Below, piece by piece: positions 1 to 11,900 of a stretch of 64,000 nt of DNA. The notes below the pieces were generated by a model. That model did no database searches, was not told the origin of the DNA, and was given only the letters and a program-made list of their open reading frames with translations. The stretch spans positions 806,001-870,000 of the forward strand of contig JAJKFH010003354.1 of NCBI GenBank assembly GCA_023333565.1. Reading direction: 5' to 3'. The stretch comes from Puffinus mauretanicus (lineage: Eukaryota > Chordata > Aves > Procellariiformes > Procellariidae). The translations under genes were made by a program, and so were the position numbers. Position 1 is the stretch's first letter; the number at the start of each line of letters is the position of its first letter.

Positions 1-746
1 CTAAATAAACGTACCGATACTCTGACACATGATATTTAAAGGGCTGGAGACATTTCGGCACTGAGCTTCCCATTTCAGCTGCACTGTCAGCAAAGGTGAC
101 ATTGCAAAAATCTGCCACGACGGGACTTGCCAAGTGGGCAGCGTGTCAGACGTATTCATTGCTGGGCTTGGGTGACTATCCCTCGTTATAAGAACCAATT
201 AGCAGGCACCCTTTGAAGAGGCCAAGCTATTTGGTCCTTACTGTGTTTTGTGATTTGTCCAGAGATTGTCCCCAGCGGGAGGAGAGGAGTTTGCATGCTG
301 GGGGAGAAGGATGCACGCAGGCCCCGCTGAACAGGGATACTAAACTCACAACCACGAGCCTGAGGTCCTTCCAAAAGTCTGGAGAAAACCAGATTTAGCT
401 CCAGTTGTTAACAAAACCCCACAAATTCAAGCCTCTGATTTCCAAAGAGGAAAAAAACCCACATTGTACATCTCCAACATTGTCCTTCTCCCACCATGTG
501 CAGGCTCAGATCCTCCTGACTCCAGATTTCATTTACCTGCCTTGATTATCCCAGCAAGAATCCCTGCTCCTACATCACACCCCAGCTCTTTATTGGGGTG
601 CAGTGATGATCCCAGACCCCAACAGAAGCAGCTGCAGGCTCTGAGGAGCCAATGTCCAGGGACCTGGCCGAGCTCCGGTAACCTCTGAGCCGTGGCGTGG
701 CTCTGCCTGCAAACAGAGGATCGCCGTAAAACTGACGGCAGCGTAC

Positions 747-3700
747 CTGTCAACGACGAGATTGCCGTCGTTGGTCCGCACCGCCGTCCACATGTCCCAG
801 TACTCTGCCTGCGAAGGCTGCGTGTAGGGCCCGAAGACTGCCCCGAGCCTGGAAAAAAAAAGAGTTCAGAGCGGCACGAGAGCAGCCGTGTTGGCGTACG
901 GCTCAAAAACTAGGGGAGAGCAAAAAAACTGTCGAGGACTTCCAGCTTCCACTGTGAAACGTGGGTGCAAGCGCAGCACTGCAAATCGTCCCCCAAAGGC
1001 ACCCAGTGTTGGACTTAGCGGCCAGTCTAAAGGGCTTTTTGGAAAAAAAAAGAGGGTTTGCAACATCTGATAAAAATATATATCTGATTGCGCACCGTAT
1101 GCAGAGTGTGGTTAGGGTTTTCATTGCCTCTGTAACACGTGCAAGTCCAATACTTGTGGGAGAGAAGGATTTCAGTGTACAGTGAAAAGCTGCGTGGTTT
1201 ATTATTAGGCTGAAGCACTTTGCCAACCTGGAGAGGGAATGGCCTGGAGGACCGAGGTCATTCAAATCCAGGGACAAATCTCTCCTGGGAGAGTGCCGGG
1301 GGATCTGCTCACCTGCCAAATACCCGCTACACTAATTCCTACGTTGGCCCCCTCCCCGCTTGGCCCAAACGCCCCGTACGGACTGTGCCCAGCAGCACCG
1401 AGACCCGACTCACCCTCTGGAGAAGAAAAAGAAGTTCATCAGCCGCGTGATGACGGGGGACAGCAAACCCCCATCCTTGAGGATCTTGGGCAGAAGGAAG
1501 AAAGGAGACAGCACCACTGGGTATCGTAAATTCCCACCTCCCCCGAGGGCTTTCCCCCCGGCTCCCCGTATCGCAGCAGTTTCCCAGCTCAGCCCCGACC
1601 CTTGGTAACGCCGAGATGTACGTGAGCGCTCAACAGCTTCAAGGGGTGATTAGCTGGGATGTTCGGATGAGACGAGCCGCACCCTGGCAGCCCCTGCCTC
1701 TCCCCGCCGCCTCTAACGATGCCTGTGAGCAGCTCAGGTGCCATTACCGAAGCGGGAAAAGCAGCAGGCGTCTGAGCCAGGTAAAACCCCAAACTCACGG
1801 AGTCAGACTTCTGCTTGAGGGGCGGTTCAGTAGGACTAGAGGGGGTAGCAGCTCACCTTCTGGATGAACCGGGGGTAGTGCGTTTCGGGGAAGATCCCTG
1901 GAAGGATGTCGGAGAACAGAGTTGTAACGCTACAAGTGTTTTCCTCTACATCTCCCAGTCTTTCCCCTTTGTGGTGCCACGAACGACACCGCAGGACTGA
2001 CGCTCCCGGTTAATTACAGCACCTTAATTGAAATTTGTTTGGGGTTCGGGTGATGCTTTCCCTCGGGTGATGGAGACGGGAAGGCCATGCCAACCCATGG
2101 ATCCCTATTCCTTCCAGCCCACCTATCCCACCACACCGGGCAAACCTTACCTCCATTGGATAAACAGAGGCTGTTGATCAAGATGCTTCCAGTTTTATTG
2201 TGCTCATACCTGGGGGACAGAAGACAAGAAGGTGAAACACAACTAGACCTCCCCAGACCTCAAGAAGTGGTTGACCAGCAGGTCAAATTAACAGTGTCAG
2301 ATCCCCTGCTGTCCCTGGCTTGATAAGAAGCAGCTCAGGAGGGAAGTTAAACATCCCAGCGGCTGGGATTTGATGGATGGGAGCCTCAGATCTGCCCACC
2401 ATGGATGTGCCCTGAGGCCTCCCAGCCTTCGTTACAGTTGTAGGTACAGGGGAAAGGGAGTTCTGGGCTGCGTCCTTCCACTTATCTGCTGGAAATCGTC
2501 TTGACGGGGACAACAAAGAGCAGCCAGAGGATCAGTGGTTGCAGTGACCTGTGGAGCAGCTCCTGTGCGACCGTATCCCCGTAATCGTGGGACAGGAGAT
2601 TAATCCTCTGGTGGTGGAGGCCGAGGTGACGCACCAGCCCCTCGACGATGCTGGCTTGCTCGAAGATGGAGTAGTGGTGGGGTCTCTGCAAAGCAAAGCA
2701 GGAAAGGAGCCGCAGTGAGAGCCTGACCCACTATGAGCCCACAAACTCCAGAATAAACACCCAAATGGAGGAATATGGGGTGGAGACCAGTGGTTTGTGA
2801 CCCCGGACAGAGCAGTGGGGATGTCCTCGGCCAGCAGCTACATCCACAAGCCAACGGGAGCACTGCTCATGCCCCAAAGGGGTCAAGGTGTGCTTTGGAG
2901 CCACGTCAAACCCAAGTAAAGAGAAGACGGTGACGGAGCTGATCACTACCACAACTTTCCCCATCCCTCCCGCTATTATAATGTCTTATTCCTTTTCCAG
3001 ATGTAAATGGGAGAAGAAACTGGACTGCAAACGTGAATTTTCCGGGGATCCTGGCATGGCAGAACAACCTCTGGGCCAAAAACAACTGCAAAAATCCTCT
3101 TCCCGGGCTACTTACAGGCTTGTCGCTGAAACCGAATCCTACAAAATCCAGAGCAATCACCCGGTGAAACCGCTGGGTCAGCCCTTCCCAAATCTGGAAG
3201 AGAAATGCATTAAAAATACGGCTGACAGGAGCAGAGAGAGGAAAAGTCTGCAGCGATGTGCAGCCGCGGATGGCCACGCTCCCCTCCGCTCCCCCACACA
3301 GCACCTTCCAGCTCCAAGAAAACCGCAGGAGGTTGAAATTTCCCAATAAACAGCAAGACCATCCCCAAAAAACACCAAGAAATAGTTTGTGGGTCTTTTC
3401 CTCCTGCCTTGGGCTGGAGTGTGGGAAAGGGCGATGTGAAAAGAGCTTGGCTCCTCTGCAAGGCGACGGGAGAGGAAGAGGGCTGATATCCCGGAGCCCG
3501 GTGGTACCCACAGCAGAAACTCCTCCGGAGCATTGCCCACCCTGCGCTGAGCCACCACCCGTGTCCGTCTGCTCGTCCCCGGGAGGGAGAAACCGCAGGG
3601 TTTGCTGTCGGCATCCAACCCCCCGTGCGCTCGCTCCCCTCACCTTGCACCAGTCGTAGCTGGACGTTGGGAAGCCGTGCAGGAGGACGACGATGTCGGA

Positions 3701-4526
3701 GCTGCCGACAGCGCCGGTCGAATCTGGGGAGGGAACGGGGCACCTCAGGGTCAGCTTTTTCCCCCCCCCAGTTTCCTCACCTCTAAGACAGGCGTTGCCA
3801 TTCACCCCGCTGGGAGCCCAACCAGCAGCATGGCGTTACCTCTCCCCCCCACGTCCCCAAAACCAAGCGTGGGTTTGACTCGCACCACAGCTTCCCGGTG
3901 CCAGAGTGGCTTTGGAAACCCGGCCAGACGAGCCACCACGGCCACCAGCACTGGCTACTTGATGCAAACCAGGGTTTTATTTAGCACCATTTAATTGTAG
4001 CTGCCCCTAAGTTGCTACGATGGGTGATAACCACTCCAGCAAAAAGGTTTTTCGGTATCTTTTCCTTGCTGTGACCCGTCAGAGGCTCTTGAGATCCTTC
4101 CCCGCCAACATCAAGGTATTGCCGCTGCTGCACAAGAACCAACCTTCGTGGCTTCACCCAATTAAAATGTTTTGATAACGAACAGCCACACTGCGCCTGG
4201 ATCCCCTTAAAGCAGCAGCTCCCCTTAAAGCCATTACATTTTGGGGGGGATTTGCCATCTCCCTGCCTGGCCTTGAGGACATCCCTGGGGCTACCGCGGG
4301 GAGCAGAGCCCTCAGCCCCGCTCCCCACCGGGATGGATGAGGTGTCCCCAGGGCTCAGCATGGCCTCGTCACCTCTGTAGAAGATGTTCTGGTCCTTGTA
4401 GGTGAAATAGCCTCCGGAGGACCTCCAGGAGAGGAGAGCCGGGGAGAGCTTGGGGGGTGGGATGTGCAGGTAGACGGCGAGGAGGGGCACGCTCAGGAGC
4501 CCCACCTGCACCCACCACTCCTTCAT
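747..4526 (-). CDS. MEST: MEST (mesoderm-specific transcript), alpha/beta-hydrolase-fold protein, 3'-truncated by the window edge
   Basis: Eight coding exons join in frame on the minus strand: 4373-4527 (ATG at 4526), 3644-3723, 3116-3193, 2549-2685, 2151-2209, 1857-1897, 1414-1484 and 747-848. They give about 240 residues of a family usually near 326-335; the C-terminal exons lie left of base 1. The N-terminus reads [11 protein letters not shown] and is a hydrophobic anchor. HGFP near residues 67-70 is the oxyanion-hole motif, and SHDYGD near 136-141 is the nucleophile-elbow region, of the epoxide-hydrolase/haloalkane-dehalogenase type with Asp rather than Ser. MEST proteins are ER-membrane hydrolases linked to adipocyte growth; the substrate is unsettled. 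The exon ending at 2549 uses a weak GTCACT donor, but its phase and protein continuity fit. The gene is head-to-head with CEP41, as in other amniotes. Identity is strong; the exact start rests on the untested transcript start. Confidence 0.9.
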
Positions 4527-4559
4527 CCTACGGGAGAGAACGAGGCGGGAGGGATTTGC

Positions 4560-4760
4560 CTACCGGGATTTGCCCCACAACCCCCACGTCCCCATAACCC
4601 ACCCCCATGTCCCCACAACCCCCACGTCCCCATAACCCACCCCCATGTCCCCATAACCCCCATGACCCCATAACCCACCCCATAACCCACCCCCACGTCC
4701 CCATAACCCACCCCCATGTCCCCATAACCCCCACGTCCCCATAACCTGCACATCCCCAGG
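4560..4760. repeat. C-rich minisatellite, about 18-19 bp unit, MEST intron 1
   Basis: A tandem array of CCCCATAACCCACCCCCATG/CGT-type units starts about 35 bp beyond the splice acceptor of the first coding exon. The strand is strongly skewed: C-rich on plus, G-rich on the transcribed MEST sense strand. Runs of G on that strand could fold into quadruplex structures, which is an inference. Long open frames across it are repeat artefacts. Confidence 0.85.
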
Positions 4761-4799
4761 GTGGCAGGTCCATGACAGAAAGTGGTCACTGTAAGGGTT

Positions 4800-5200
4800 A
4801 GGGGGTCTGAGGAGGGACGTGGGTCCCATTGGGGTTCTAAGGAGGCACACGGGGCCCATTTGGGATCTGAGGGAGGGATGAGGGCCCCATAAGGGGTCTG
4901 AGGGGGATTGTGGCCCCATAGGGGGTCTGAGGGAGGCCATGGGCCCCACTGGGGGTCTAAGGGGGGACGTGGGCCCCATTGAGGGGCTGAGGGGGGACAT
5001 GGGACCCGTAAGGGGTTTGAGGGGGGGTGTGGCCCCATTGAGGGGCTGAGGGGGAACGTGGGCCCATAGGGGGTCTGAGGGGAGACACAGGCTACATAGG
5101 GGGTCTGAGGGGGGACATGGGCTCCATAGGGGGTCTGAGGGGAGACACGGGCTCCATAGGGGGTCTGAGGGGGGACATGGCCCCACTGGGGGGCTGAGGG
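4800..5200. repeat. G-rich 30-bp minisatellite, MEST intron 1
   Basis: About 13 degenerate copies of a 30-bp unit built around GGGGTCTGAGG, GGGACATGGG and CCATAGG. The last copies are exactly 30 bp apart (GGGTCTGAGG at 5071, 5101, 5131 and 5161). G-rich on the plus strand, the opposite skew to the adjacent array at 4560-4760. The period is a multiple of three, so it creates long spurious open frames on the minus strand. Confidence 0.9.
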
Positions 5201-5562
5201 AGGCGTGGCCCCAATCTGAGGGCTGGGGGTCAAAGGGAAGCCGAAGGTCAGGGGAGGAGCGCCAAAGCCCCGCCCCCCAGGCCGCACCCCTCAATAAGCA
5301 CCGCCCCCACCACAGCAAGGCCACGCCCCCATGAGCAAGCCCCGCCCCTCGACACAACCCCGCCCCTCCAGGGGCCAAGCCTCGCCCGCAGGAGGCCCCT
5401 CCCCTCGGGGCAGCTTTTGCCCCCGCAGGCCACGCCCCCCCTTCCCCGCCGTGCGCCCCCTCCCCTCAGGGAGGGCAGGCCCCGCCCCGCGGCGGCGGTG
5501 GGCGGAGCCTCTGCGCCTGGCGTGGCCGCGGGGCGGGCGGGCGGGGGGACCGCGCGCCTCAC

Positions 5563-5594
5563 CTGGCTCAGGTGCTTCGGCCGCGCGCCGGCAT
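5563..5594 (-). other. MEST: MEST leader exon (3' part) with an interrupted upstream start
   Basis: A minus-strand donor (CCAG|GTGAGG at 5563/5562) lies inside the CpG island, and the next MEST exon begins one base before its ATG. Joined, the leader places an upstream ATG (5594-5592) in the same frame as MEST, but TGA at 5570-5568 closes it after eight codons. The short form starting in exon 2 is therefore the only full reading frame from this exon. The 5' limit of the exon is not visible in the sequence. Confidence 0.55.
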
Positions 5595-5731
5595 GGCGCT
5601 CCGAGGGCGGGGCCAGCGCCCCGCCCCGCGCATGCGCCGCCCGGCGGCCCCGCCCTGCCCCGCGAGGCGAGGGGAGCAGCCCCGCCCCCCGCTTCCCGCG
5701 CGTCACGGCGCGTGCAGCCGCGGCGTCCCCC

Positions 5732-5744
5732 GTTGCCCGGCGAC
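5732..5744 (+). promoter_or_regulatory. X-box-like RFX site in the MEST/CEP41 promoter
   Basis: GTTGCCCGGCGAC fits the RFX X-box consensus GYYNYY-N(1-3)-RRNRAC with a one-base spacer. It lies about 170 bp upstream of the CEP41 ATG. RFX factors drive ciliary genes and CEP41 is ciliary, so the placement makes sense. Binding itself is inferred. Confidence 0.55.
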
Positions 5745-5785
5745 GATTGAGGGCTGTCAGCCGCTCGCGCCGCTACGCGGCGTCT

Positions 5786-5816
5786 GATTGGCCGCGGGCG
5801 CGACGGGCGGCCAATC
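5786..5816. promoter_or_regulatory. Paired, facing CCAAT boxes (NF-Y type)
   Basis: GATTGGCCG (5786-5794) and CGGCCAATC (5808-5816) form a perfect 9-bp inverted repeat with a 13-bp GC-rich centre. Each arm contains a CCAAT box, one per strand, so each divergent gene has one pointing in its own direction. Confidence 0.65.
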
Positions 5817-5910
5817 GGGGCGGGGGTTGTTGCGGGGTGGGAGGCCAGAACCGGACGGCGCGGTGGGCAGGCGGGAGTGAGGGGAGCAGCGGGGTGTCTG
5901 CTGCGGCAAG

Positions 5911-8900
5911 ATGTCGAGCAGGAGGAGTGTCGGGGACCCGGAGGTGGGGTGAGGGGCCCTTCCCCTCGCCGTGACCCTCCCGCTGACAGCGGGGGGGACC
6001 CGGGGGGCCGGGCCGGGGAGCGGCGGCGGCGGCGGCCTCCTCCTCCCCTGAGGGGGGGAGCCCTGGGTGGGCCTTGGGGCGCGGGATCCCCAGCGGCCGG
6101 GGCGTCCTTGGGAGCTGCGGGATGTGGGGACCGATTCGGTGGGGTGCCCGGAGGGCTGGGGGGCTCTCAGGGGGCTTCAGTGGGCCGGTGCTAGGGTGAC
6201 TTGGGGCGGGGGGTGGGGGGGAGGTCTCCTGCGGCCCCTGGAGCCGGGCGTGCTCCGGGTGGGTTGCGGGTGGAGAGAGAAAGGGAGAGAAATTCGCCGT
6301 TTGAGGCTTTAAAGTGGCGGTTTGGCAGGGATTTAATATCGGGTTGGAGATGCAGAGGTCTGTCCTGCCTGCGAGCGGAGGGTGTCTGAGAGGGTGGCTG
6401 TGGTCTCGCTGCTCTTTTTGCTGTCTTTTAGAGCTCTTCAAATCGCCTTTTCTGTTAACGTTTTTTTGCCTTTAAAACAAATACATGGCTGTATATTGAC
6501 TTCCTCTTATCTTTTCCTTTTTAAAACAGTATTTAACCAGGCGCATCCCTCAGAATCCCAGATACCAACATATAAAAACCCGCCTGGATACTGGTAGGTG
6601 AAATCATTGTAGGTTAAAAACACCAAATGTGGATGTAGGAGTATACAAAAATATGCTGAATGTCTTAACTGCTTCTATCCTGAGCTGCTTTACCCCAGAT
6701 ACCGTGCAGCTATGTCAGAACTCGCATCACGATTATGATGTGTCTCACCATATGATGTCAGGCTCCGTTGTGACAGTTCCCATAGAAATTACTGGTCTTG
6801 GAGCTTCTGTATGTGGGCTTTTCTTGTATGAACGGGTATCTTGACAAGGGTGTAAGTCAAGATAATTATTTGGGGGGTGTCATTGGGGTTTTTTTTTGTT
6901 GTTAAAGCAGTTGAATTTTATCCAGTAACACCTGCCTATAGTCTCCACACAAAAACGTTGGGGAAGGGAGACAGCGTGGCCACAGTTGTGCTTTAAACAG
7001 TGTGTTGGAGGCAGGGTTTGAATACCAAGGTCCTGATTTTAGTTCCCTTAGAGGGAGGGCTGTAACGTACTGAGTTTTAGGTAGTGACTTTCTGAGGGTG
7101 ATGACTTTGTTCTCCAAAGCACCATCAAAACTACTTACGCTTTTGAGTAGAGAGAGCTTGGTGTGGAACTTTTAAATGGGAAGGGTGCTACGAGGCTGGT
7201 TTTTTGCGAATATCGCTGTTCTGACTATCAGGCTGCAGATACTTTTGTACCCTTTACTGAAAATCCTGTAAAATAAAACTCAGGTGTGTTGTGTAGAAGA
7301 AGCTGGGAGTATATGCAGGAGATTTGAGCTCCTTCTGGTCACGAACGTTCACAGTGACTTTCCCCTCTCCAAAACAGAGGCTTTAAGCTGCGGAGCACTG
7401 CCTGTTCCTAGAGGTTGTTGGCAGCTGGCGTCCAGCGAGTCCTTTGACTGACTTGGCTGTTTAGCTTGGCCTTCCTTGCGAGAGAAAAGCGCTAAGAGGG
7501 AAATCCTGGTACTTTTTGATTTATGGCTGCCTTGTGTTGTCATGGAGAAAGAGGATCTACAATGAACATTTGTTATCATAGCCTGATCTTTTTCCTTCAA
7601 AAAAAATTTAAGGCTTAATAGTGCTGAAGAACACCACTAATAAAAAAAATCATAACAAACTGATTGATTTTGTTGTTGTTGTTGTTGTTACAGGAAACAG
7701 TTTAACAAAATACACTGAAAAGTTGGAAGAGATCAAAAGAAGTGAGTATCTGGAGAGGAGCAGAATGTAACTTGCAGTGGATTAGTTCAAAACTGAAAGA
7801 GCATCAAGGAGCTGGTTTGAATCCCAGCCCCTCCATTTGCTTGGAAATCTCCACTCCGTCCCACAGCCACTTACAGGAATTGTAGGAACACGCAGGAGTA
7901 GGCTAGAAAGGTGCTTCTACCTTGATTCTTTGCTGGGCCCATTCTACTTTGTCCTGCGCCTTATTTCTCCGTCTCCCACAGTGCTTTACAGGTTTAACTT
8001 AAGGTACCAGGCAGGCAGGTCTAGGAGTCTTTCCAGATCCTTCTTTGTGCAAATTTTGTTATTGAATGGAAATCAGGCAGGAAGAAGTTCTCTGGATTAA
8101 GAAAACTAGACTAGACTCATCTGTGAAGCTCAGACTGCACTTCTGAGACTTTATTTTACTTTTAGATAACAAAATGATTGAGCTTGAGATCTTTTACTTT
8201 TGTATAGTTGTAGCGTACTTGGAATTCCGTTGGAATACTCAAGGCAGGAAAGAGACAAACTCATTCCTGTGTAACTCATTGATTTTACCAGAATAACACT
8301 GTTTACCAGAACAACATGGATGTTTTGAAGACTTTGGGTCATTCAGGCTAATGAAATAGCTGATTTTTACTTTGGTCTGTTTTCCCACTGAAAATAGGCT
8401 TTTTAAAAAAATTCTTACTAATAAAGCTGATGTTTTACTACTTTATTTTCAGCTACTGTCCGGATTATTTTCACAGAAAGAGCCAGGAAAGCTATTAAAC
8501 CCAAAAGCTGCATTTATTAATGTGCAAGAAAAATCGTCCCCATTAATGAGGATTAATTAGGATTTTGAATGTTCAGTTTTAGTTCTTAGAGCCATATACT
8601 GTGTTCCTCTAAGGTGGTAGTGTTCATATGATAAGGGAGGTCACGTGAATATATTTGTGCTCGGCTTTGTGCAAAAAGGTCCTTTGTTGCTGGTTTGTTT
8701 GTTGTTGTTTTTTTTTTTTTTAAAACACCACGGGTCTTTGGGGAAAATCAAGAGAGAAATGAGCTTGCTTTCCAAAGTCCTGTGTTGACTGACTAAGGTT
8801 TCAGTGCTTACCACTGGATTGCCATCGCTTTTTATCTGTGCTGGAAATCTTGTTGTATGGGTCTAGTTGGTTTTCAATCTCTGCTGTGAATCTGATTTTG

Positions 8901-11900
8901 TTTCATGTAGGAGTTCTTTTGTTTAATCGTGGTTCTGGAGTCCAGTAGAAGCTTTCTCATTATATTTGGGCTGAATAGGCACCTTGTGTTCCCAGGCAGT
9001 TTAGAAACTTCTCCCCCTTGATTTCTCATGGATAGATGACACCGTTTGGACACAACTTTAAATACACAGTACAGGCAACTCTCTGTCTCTTGTGTAATGT
9101 GAGAGAGTGGGACTTAATACCGCAAGCCTGCCGTGGAATCAAAAATTATAAGAGAGCTGGAACCACAATGATTTGTCCTTTGGAGGACTGACTTGAGGAG
9201 AGACACCAAGTCTCTTCCCTTTCTCTGGTGTTGCTTCGCTCATTTCTGAAGCCCCGAGGAGCATATCCTTGAATACACAATAACTACAGCTTCAGACCAG
9301 TTCACTGAAGCAAAAAATGTCAGAAAATTCGAATGGACCTTCCAGGACAGAACCAGGTACGTCGTGTTGCTTTTGTAGTCAGAAGCGGCAGTTCTTCTGA
9401 ACTTTCCGATAACTGCTGGGAGGCTCGTGCAAGCCTTCGGATTGGTTTGCTCCAGGTCAGGCTTTGTAATAACAACAGTTTTGTTTTGGTTTTTCTTATG
9501 GATAGAAATAATTCTGGGTAGTAAAGGCAAGTTCTAGGTCATAAAGGCTTATTCTGGAGTAAATAATCCTTGCTTGAGGTGGGAGGAAACCATCCAGCAG
9601 CTGTATTGTATGAGCACTGTGACAACAGTTCTGCTTCGACAGTGTTTATGTACTTTATAAGCTTTGCTGCTTTATTTGTCCTTCTAAATTAAGTTTATTT
9701 CTTGTTCTTGATGTGACTGAAGGGCTCTTTTTGTCCATGACTGGGGAGTTTTAATCATTTGGACTTGGGCTACACGTAGTTTTTGTGTCGGGCAGGTGAA
9801 GTGGGCTGTATAAAAGATAATTGTTGCTGTTATTTCCAAGTTATAAAGGGAGGCTTTAGCAACCTGAGCTCGAGGCTTGAAACCAGGTGGTTTTGCAAGA
9901 ACCGCGAGGTCCATTTTCATGTTAATTGACATTCTGAAATCTAGTTTATGCGTGGGTCTTGTACTTCAGACCTGTGGTTTGGAAGCTGCAGTGCACTGGG
10001 GTATTTTGGATGGGCTCCTTTTTTCGAAGGCAAGTTGTTTAGTAGCAAGTAGGCACTTCCTTTGCAGCTTAATAAACATTATATAGGGTAGAATGTTGAA
10101 TTTGGGAACTCTGCTTGCTCTGAATGCTGAAAATTAATTGGCCTACCTCTGCAGGAAGTGTATTTAAGGGGAAAGGATAGGAGTAAAAAAAAAAACTAGA
10201 GATGAAAGCTCACAGTATCTCTTCTTGTGTCGATTCTGCTACCGTAATGTGCCCGCTGGCTGTGTACGGGGAGAATCTTGCCCGAGCAGAACGTCTGTCA
10301 GGAAGCGCTTCATCACCACTTGTATTGGGAAGAGATCTCAGCCTCCAGCATTCGCGTGGCTCCTTCTCTAAACACGTCAGCTTGAGAGTTTCCATAAGCT
10401 AATTTTGCGGTAATTTTTTGTGTGTTGGTTACAGGAATATGGATTGGAGCCCTTCCCCCTTCTCCCCCATCTTCCCTTGCTTAAGCTATGGAGCATTCAG
10501 CAGATGGTTTTAGAGGATTTAGAATTGCTTAACTGGCTGGATTTGATAAAGGTCCTGTTCTCTGTTGTTAGCCCTCTTAGCTGAACAGCTGGAGGGAGAC
10601 CGGTTTGGAATATCCTCAAACAGTTACTAAAATTGTTAGAAAAATGCAAAGGATTTTTCTTTTTTAAAAAATAAAAATTTGTTGACTTAAGCGGTGGAGC
10701 CTAGTAAGGGAGGAGGAGGAAAAGAAAAGAAAAGAGGAGGAAAAGAAAAGAAAGGAGGAGCAATTTTATTATTTGAGAGAGTTTAGATTCATTAGAGCAT
10801 GGCTTCAAGAGCTGCATGCAGAACTCTGTTACAGCTGCAGTGCCTGACACGGGAGGAATTTTGTTCATCTTCTTTGCCTTTCCCTGCCAGGGCAGGATTG
10901 ATCGGGTTGGTTTTTTTTTCCTCCTCTGCTGTCTCCTTTCCAGCTATAAATTTCCCAGAGGATGGGGCTTCCATTGCTTCCCGTGGGAGGCTATTTCATA
11001 TCAAGATGTTCCTACTGATACCCATCTTAGCTTCTCTCTCCTACTACCTATACCTTTTTGTTTCACACTAGAAGGCTTCTCTATTCCTGGTGCTCACGCA
11101 TCTCGAGTATCTGTATGCAATCAGACTTCCATCCTTGTCATCGCTTGCTTAGCACTTAGTCTCTGCTCTGGTTGTTTGCCAGTCGTTCCAACAGACTGCT
11201 CAGTTTTCTTGCTGCCTAAGCTTTGTCTTCAGGCTTAAGACTCAATTAGTCCAGTTTCTCCATAGCAATTATGTCTGCTTCAAGCTGGTATCCATGCCAA
11301 TCTGCTGTTCGGTTTTCTGTGTTAAACGCCTTCTGTCATTATCCATTCCTTTAGATATCTATATCAGCAAATTGTAGGAATCGGAATGTAATTGTCAGAT
11401 ACAGTAAGAAAACTTGGAGTATTTTAATCAGGAAGATTAAACGTACGTGTTTAGCTTAATATTTGAAAAGACGTAGTCTGAGGTACAGTGCCCCTATGCT
11501 CTGATTCTGCTGTAACTTACACAAATTAAAAACTCAGGTAAATTAAATCTTTTGGTTTAAGAGGCTTTGTGACCATAGCGGGCTTCAAAGAACAGCAGGC
11601 AAGGTGATAAATTCATGAAACTGCTTCCTTCCCCCGGCAAGAACAGGAAACACAAAGTAATACAAATTTGAGTCTAAAAGCAACTAAATCTGCCTTCTGG
11701 ACTGTCGTGGTTTAACCCCAGCCGGCCACTATCTTTCTTTATATATACAGGTTAAACCATATATAGGTTGGTTAAACCACGACATCCACTTTAATCATAT
11801 CTGGACAAGATCTCTCTTTATAACTGGTATTACTTTTCACAAAGTCTTCAGGTTTGCTGCTCCGATCCTTTAGCGCAAGCTTAGTGCCCAGAAATCCTGC

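Larger units (their letters stand above)
5240..6260. promoter_or_regulatory. CpG island and bidirectional MEST/CEP41 promoter
   Basis: This stretch is very rich in CG dinucleotides and GC boxes (CCCCGCCCC in both orientations). It holds the MEST leader exon on the minus strand and the CEP41 start codon at 5911 on the plus strand, about 316 bp apart. It has no clear TATA box, which fits broad CpG-island initiation. A facing pair of CCAAT boxes and an X-box lie in the gap. Confidence 0.85.

Noticed and set aside
1..198. A minus-strand frame at the left edge as the MEST last exon
   Set aside because: It lacks the family C-terminal sequence; the missing MEST exons must lie outside the window.
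2906..3805. A 299-codon minus-strand open frame containing HGFPTSS and IWEGLTQRF
   Set aside because: It runs through two MEST exons and the intron between them; the exons have clean splice sites, so the long frame is chance intron read-through.
4523..5378. Long proline/glycine-rich frames on the minus strand
   Set aside because: They are made by minisatellites whose unit length is a multiple of three or nearly so; no start context or homology.
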